A stretch of DNA of 64,000 bases. Source: Microvirga arsenatis. Lineage in GTDB: Bacteria; Pseudomonadota; Alphaproteobacteria; Rhizobiales; Beijerinckiaceae. The notes beneath the pieces were generated by a model, which saw only the letters and a program-made list of their open reading frames with translations, was not told the origin of the DNA and searched no databases. Of the stretch, positions 60,531 to 64,000 are shown piece after piece. The translations under genes were made by a program, and so were the position numbers. The DNA is taken from assembly GCF_009910705.1 (NCBI RefSeq), contig NZ_JAAAXJ010000006.1:186001-250000 (forward strand). Direction: 5' to 3'. The stretch's first letter is position 1. Every line of letters starts with the position of its first letter.

Positions 60531-62264
60531 TCAGTGGTTGTCCCGCGGCACGGGCGAGCCCGTGCGACCCACGAGAAAGTCCAGATCGACCCCTTTGTCG
60601 GCTTGCAGGACATGGTCGACATAAAGCTTGGCCCAGCCGCGTGTTGCGTGCGGTGCAGGCGGGACCCAGGCGGCCCGCCGGCGCTCCATCTCTTCGGCAT
60701 CCACATGAAGATGCAGGCTGCGCGCCGGCACATCAAGGGTGATCAGGTCGCCGTTCTCGACAAGCGCCAGCGGCCCACCGGCGGCTGCCTCAGGCGCCAC
60801 ATGCAGCACCACGGTGCCGTAGGCTGTGCCGGACATGCGGGCATCCGAGATGCGGATCATGTCGCGGACGCCTTGCTTGAGCAGCTTCTGCGGCAGGGGC
60901 ATGTTTCCGACCTCGGCCATACCCGGATAACCCTTCGGGCCGCAGTTCTTGAGCACCATGATGCAAGTTTCATCGATGTCGAGATCCTCGTCGTCGATGC
61001 GGTGGTGCAGGTCCTCGATCGTCTCGAACACCACCGCGCGGCCCGTATGCTGCATGAGCTCGGGCGAGGCGGCCGAGGGTTTGATGACGGCCCCGTTCGG
61101 CGCGAGATTGCCCTTGAGGATGGCAATTCCCGCCTGCGGCTTGAACGGCTCCTCGAAGGTGGTGATCACCTCCCGGTTCCAGCACGGCGCGTCCTTCACG
61201 TTCTCCCAGATCGGCTTGCCGTTGACGGTGAGCGCCTCCCTGTGCAGCAGGCCGCGCTCGCCCAGGGTGCGCAGCACCACCGGCAGGCCGCCGGCATAGT
61301 AGAAATCCTCCATGAGGAAGCGACCGGAGGGCATGAGGTCGACGAGGCAGTGGATGTCACGCCCGAGCCGGTCGAAATCTTCCAGGGTCAGGTCGATCCC
61401 GACACGCCCTGCGATGGCCAGCAGATGTACCACTGCGTTGGTCGAGCCGCCGATGGCCGCCAATGTGCGGATGGCGTTCTCGAAAGCCTCACGGGTCATG
61501 ATCCTGGAGAGGACGAGATCCTCGTGCACCATTTCAACGATACGCCGTCCAGCCATGCGGGCAAGCTGATTGCGGCGGGCATCGCTGGCAGGGATGGCGG
61601 CGTTCTCAGGTAGACCGACGCCGAGCGCCTCGACCATGGAGGCCATGGTGGAGCCGGTGCCCATGGTCATGCAATGGCCGGCGGAGCGATTCATGCCGGC
61701 TTCCGCCTCATGGAACTCCTGCAGCGTCACCTCCCCGGCGCGCAGCTGCTCGCTCATGGAGATGATGTTGGTGCCGGATCCGATATACTTGCCGCGGTAG
61801 ACGCCGCGCAGCTGCGGTCCGCCCGAGACGCCGATGGTGGGCAGATCGGCCGAGGCCGCGCCCATGAGCAGGGCAGGGGTGGTCTTGTCGCAACCCATGA
61901 GCAGCACGACGCCATCGAGCGGATGAGCCCGAATCGCCTCTTCCACATCCATGGCGGCGAGATTACGGAACAGCATAGCAGTCGGCCGCATGGTCACCTC
62001 GCCAAGCGAGGAGACGGGAAACTCGAGCGGGAAGCCGCCCGCGTCGAGCACGCCGTACTTCACGTGCTCGGCGATGGTGCGAAAATGGGCGTTACAAGGG
62101 GTGAGTTCGGACCAGGTGTTGCAGATGCCGATGACGGGACGGCCGTCGAACTGGTCCTGGGGGAAGCCGCTGTTCTTCAGGAAGGAGCGATAATAAAACC
62201 CCATCTTGTCCTGGCGCCCGAACCAAGCCTGACTGCGCAACGGGCGTTTCTCGTCTTTGGTCAT
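60531..62264 (-). CDS. L-arabonate dehydratase (IlvD/Edd family)
   Basis: 577 residues from ATG 62264. It has the Fe-S dehydratase pattern: three cysteines that should bind the [2Fe-2S] cluster, C57 (SELTPCNAH), C125 (LMGCDKTTP) and C198 (SAGHCMTMG), with MPSGRFLMEDFYYAGGLP and DARMSGTAYGTVVLHVAPE further on. These segments match sugar-acid dehydratases of the arabonate/fuconate type. It converts L-arabonate to 2-keto-3-deoxy-L-arabonate in the cytosol. It is the first gene of a two-gene operon with the KDA dehydratase, divergent from a YtfQ-type transporter. Confidence 0.9.
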   Translation of the reverse strand: MTKDEKRPLRSQAWFGRQDKMGFYYRSFLKNSGFPQDQFDGRPVIGICNTWSELTPCNAHFRTIAEHVKYGVLDAGGFPLEFPVSSLGEVTMRPTAMLFRNLAAMDVEEAIRAHPLDGVVLLMGCDKTTPALLMGAASADLPTIGVSGGPQLRGVYRGKYIGSGTNIISMSEQLRAGEVTLQEFHEAEAGMNRSAGHCMTMGTGSTMASMVEALGVGLPENAAIPASDARRNQLARMAGRRIVEMVHEDLVLSRIMTREAFENAIRTLAAIGGSTNAVVHLLAIAGRVGIDLTLEDFDRLGRDIHCLVDLMPSGRFLMEDFYYAGGLPVVLRTLGERGLLHREALTVNGKPIWENVKDAPCWNREVITTFEEPFKPQAGIAILKGNLAPNGAVIKPSAASPELMQHTGRAVVFETIEDLHHRIDDEDLDIDETCIMVLKNCGPKGYPGMAEVGNMPLPQKLLKQGVRDMIRISDARMSGTAYGTVVLHVAPEAAAGGPLALVENGDLITLDVPARSLHLHVDAEEMERRRAAWVPPAPHATRGWAKLYVDHVLQADKGVDLDFLVGRTGSPVPRDNH

Positions 62265-62422
62265 TCCTTCTCGCCTTCGAAACTTTGTCACGGCCCCGCA
62301 CGTGCTCCGAGAGCACGACTTTGGTTGAATATGCGCTCTCTTTGATTCATATAATAGTACTAATAGTCAGCTGTTAAGGCTGCTAAAGTCGAAGAGCAAC
62401 GAGAAATTCAGGGAGAAAACGC
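62265..62422. promoter_or_regulatory. Divergent promoter region of arabonate operon and sugar transporter
   Basis: A 158-nt gap. CGTGCTC-CGA-GAGCACG (62301-62317) is a perfect 7-bp inverted repeat with a 3-nt centre, either an operator or a leader hairpin of the dehydratase transcript. TATAAT (62350-62355), with TTGAAT 19 nt upstream, could be the transporter promoter. A TAGTACTA palindrome lies next to it (62355-62362). Confidence 0.5.
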
Positions 62423-63385
62423 ATGAAGGCCCGTCACTTTCTGACGACCATTGGCATGGCCGCATTGATGCTGTCCTCAGGTGCCGCCTATGCCCAGACC
62501 AAAATGACCATCGGATTCTCGCAGGTCGGCTCGGAGTCCGGCTGGCGGGCTGCCGAAACGAAGGTCTCGAAAATCGAGGCCGAGAAGCGGGGCGTGGAAC
62601 TGAAGATCTCCGATGCACAGCAGAAGCAGGAGAACCAGATTCGCGCCGTCCGGTCCTTCATCGCGCAAGGCGTCGACGCGATCTTCATCGCGCCGGTCGT
62701 GTCCACGGGCTGGGACGCGGTGCTGAAGGAGGCCAAGGACGCCAAGATCCCGGTGGTTCTCCTCGACCGCTCCATCGAGACCAAGGACGACTCCCTTTAC
62801 CTCACGGCGGTAACCTCCGACACCGTGTACGAGGGCAAGGTGGCAGGCGAGTGGCTGGCCAAGGAAACCGGCGGCAAGTGCAACGTCGTCGAACTGCAGG
62901 GTACGGTCGGCTCGAGCCCTGCGATCAACCGCAAGAAGGGCTTCGACCAGGTCGTGGCGGCCAATCCCGGCATGAAGATCATCCGCACGCAATCCGGCGA
63001 CTTCACCCGCACCAAGGGCAAGGAGGTCATGGAGAGCTTCATCAAGGCCGAGGGTGGCGGCAAGAACATCTGCGCCGTGTATGCGCACAACGACGACATG
63101 GCGATCGGCGCGATTCAGGCCATCAAGGAAGCGGGCCTGAAGCCTGGCAAGGACATCAAGATCGTCTCCATCGATGCCGTCCCCGACATCTTCAAGGCCA
63201 TGGCCGACGGCGAGGCCAACGTCACAGTCGAGCTGACGCCCAACATGGCGGGTCCTGCTCTCGATGCGCTGATCGCCTTCAAGAAGGACGGCAAGCAGCC
63301 GCCGAAGTGGATCCAGACCGAGTCCAAGGTCTACACGCCCGAGACGGCAAAAGCCGAGTACGAGAAGCGCAAGGATCTCTACTGA
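62423..63385 (+). CDS. ytfQ: Sugar ABC transporter substrate-binding protein, YtfQ-like
   Basis: 320 residues with signal peptide MKARHFLTTIGMAALMLSSG ending AYAQ. The mature sequence TIGFSQVGSESGWRAAETKV, IRAVRSFIAQGVDAIFIAPV, VELQGTVGSSPAINRKKGFD and ICAVYAHNDDMAIGAIQAIK follow E. coli YtfQ very closely. That protein binds galactofuranose and also arabinofuranose. In this context an L-arabinose-like furanose would feed the divergent arabonate genes. It is followed by a hairpin and the ATPase gene. Confidence 0.92.
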   Translation: MKARHFLTTIGMAALMLSSGAAYAQTKMTIGFSQVGSESGWRAAETKVSKIEAEKRGVELKISDAQQKQENQIRAVRSFIAQGVDAIFIAPVVSTGWDAVLKEAKDAKIPVVLLDRSIETKDDSLYLTAVTSDTVYEGKVAGEWLAKETGGKCNVVELQGTVGSSPAINRKKGFDQVVAANPGMKIIRTQSGDFTRTKGKEVMESFIKAEGGGKNICAVYAHNDDMAIGAIQAIKEAGLKPGKDIKIVSIDAVPDIFKAMADGEANVTVELTPNMAGPALDALIAFKKDGKQPPKWIQTESKVYTPETAKAEYEKRKDLY

Positions 63386-63401
63386 CCTCGCACAACCATC
63401 C

Positions 63402-63452
63402 GGCGGCAGGCGCTTTCGCCTGCCGCCTCCGGTATTCCGCCGGACTCGGCGG
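63402..63452 (+). other. Double intercistronic stem-loop between ytfQ and ytfR
   Basis: The first stem is a perfect 11-bp GGCGGCAGGCG / CGCCTGCCGCC with loop CTTT (63402-63427). A second, smaller stem CCGCCG / CGGCGG with loop GACT follows (63437-63452). Neither has a T-run. It is the fourth example in the window of a hairpin placed just after a binding-protein gene. Confidence 0.78.
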
Positions 63453-63478
63453 ATATGCGCACGGGCGGCGAGGGCAGG

Positions 63479-64000
63479 ATGCAGCCATCGAGAGAACAGC
63501 CTCAGCTCCTTGAGATCAGAGGGCTGACGAAGGGATTTCCAGGCGTGCAGGCGCTCGACCATGTGGATTTCACCCTGCATGCGGGGGAGATCCACGGCCT
63601 GCTGGGAGAGAACGGCGCCGGCAAGTCGACCTTGATCAAGGTGCTGACAGGTGTATTCAGGCGCGATGCCGGCACCATCCGCCTCGATGGGCAGGAGGTC
63701 ACGGCGCGGGATCCTGCCGATGCGCTCTCGCTCGGGATCGGGACCGTCTATCAGGAGGTGAACCTTCTGCCGAACCTGTCGGTGGCGGAAAACCTTTTCA
63801 TCGGTCGCCAGCCCCATCGCTTCGGGTTGGTGCGCACAGGCGAGATGCGCCGCCGAGCCTCGGAACTGCTTGCAGGCTATGGCCTCGACATCGATGTCGC
63901 CAATCCTCTCAGCAGCTATTCCGTTGCGGTCCAGCAGATCATCGCCATTGCCCGTGCAGTCGATCTCTCCGCCAAGGTGCTCATCCTCGACGAGCCGACG
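63479..64000 (+). CDS. ytfR: Sugar ABC transporter ATPase, YtfR-like (3' cut by window edge)
   Basis: 174 codons from ATG 63479 (AGGGCAGG in front), open to the last base of the window. Walker A GLLGENGAGKSTLIKVL, Q-loop TVYQEVNLLPNLSVAENLF, signature-region SYSVAVQQIIAIARAV and Walker B KVLILDEPT are visible. The second nucleotide-binding domain of this two-domain family lies beyond the window. It energises the importer fed by the YtfQ-like protein. Confidence 0.92.
   Translation, partial: MQPSREQPQLLEIRGLTKGFPGVQALDHVDFTLHAGEIHGLLGENGAGKSTLIKVLTGVFRRDAGTIRLDGQEVTARDPADALSLGIGTVYQEVNLLPNLSVAENLFIGRQPHRFGLVRTGEMRRRASELLAGYGLDIDVANPLSSYSVAVQQIIAIARAVDLSAKVLILDEPT

Noticed and set aside
59595..61613. 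672-codon plus-strand frame over the two dehydratase genes
   Set aside because: Antisense to catalytic-motif-bearing genes; His/Asp/Arg-rich shadow.
62477..63817. 446-codon minus-strand frame over ytfQ and ytfR
   Set aside because: Antisense to genes with clear sugar-transporter motifs.

Overview
The window is about 64 kb of high-GC (roughly 60-65%) chromosomal DNA from an alphaproteobacterium, most likely Hyphomicrobiales (a Methylobacteriaceae member such as Microvirga is my best guess from gene content and protein style; the genus is inference only). Evidence includes an AapJQM-type general amino-acid ABC system, a Liv-type operon, a non-phosphorylative arabinose branch and an IalB-like envelope protein. 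I see no rRNA, tRNA, CRISPR array or insertion sequence, so this looks like a metabolic and signalling chromosome segment with regulators interspersed.

Layout. (1) 1-11.5 kb: nitrogen scavenging. The end of a D-amino-acid-oxidase-like flavoprotein, an aapJ-aapQ-aapM set without its ATPase gene, a divergent YtcJ-type amidohydrolase, and a minus-strand operon of dihydropyrimidinase, two paralogous AtzA/SsnA-like amidohydrolases and a hydantoin/Asp/Glu racemase. (2) 12-19 kb: a complete DSF-type quorum-sensing locus. An RpfF-like crotonase is convergent with an RpfC-like hybrid kinase, which is preceded by an RpfG-like receiver fused to PAS-GGDEF-EAL instead of HD-GYP; a divergent pseudo-receiver GGDEF protein flanks rpfF. 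This is the most interesting system in the window. (3) 19.4-31 kb: a Gly-rich exported protein, a coiled-coil membrane protein, a subtilase with an overlapping small partner gene, a PAP2/haloperoxidase-type enzyme with 14 GGL repeats, a class III cyclase-TPR protein and a dCACHE-like GGDEF-EAL protein. (4) 31-41 kb: one tight minus-strand catabolic operon (ALDH, Liv-type binding protein, GST, LivG, LivF, LivH, LivM, class III CoA-transferase, HMG-CoA-lyase family), with an XRE-cupin regulator beyond it.

(5) 41.5-48.1 kb: a LuxR-type regulator divergent from five exported envelope proteins (two OmpA-like, one unknown, one glycine-zipper, one IalB-like), with a striking inverted repeat in the shared promoter region. 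(6) 48.3-52.2 kb: a TPR-methyltransferase, a LysE exporter and an AraC regulator. (7) 52.3-58.9 kb: a LacI-controlled carbohydrate operon (binding protein, two permeases, ATPase, GH63-like hydrolase) with a perfect operator placed between -35 and -10. (8) 58.9-64 kb: a GNAT gene, L-2-keto-3-deoxyarabonate dehydratase and L-arabonate dehydratase, divergent from a YtfQ-YtfR-type sugar ABC transporter whose ATPase gene runs off the window.

Two themes cut across the regions. First, c-di-GMP, cAMP and DSF signalling genes are concentrated between 12 and 30 kb. Second, every one of the four ABC substrate-binding-protein genes is followed by a GC-rich stem with a 4-nt loop before the next gene of its operon. 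Functional assignments rest on motifs and remembered family sequences; no database search was run.
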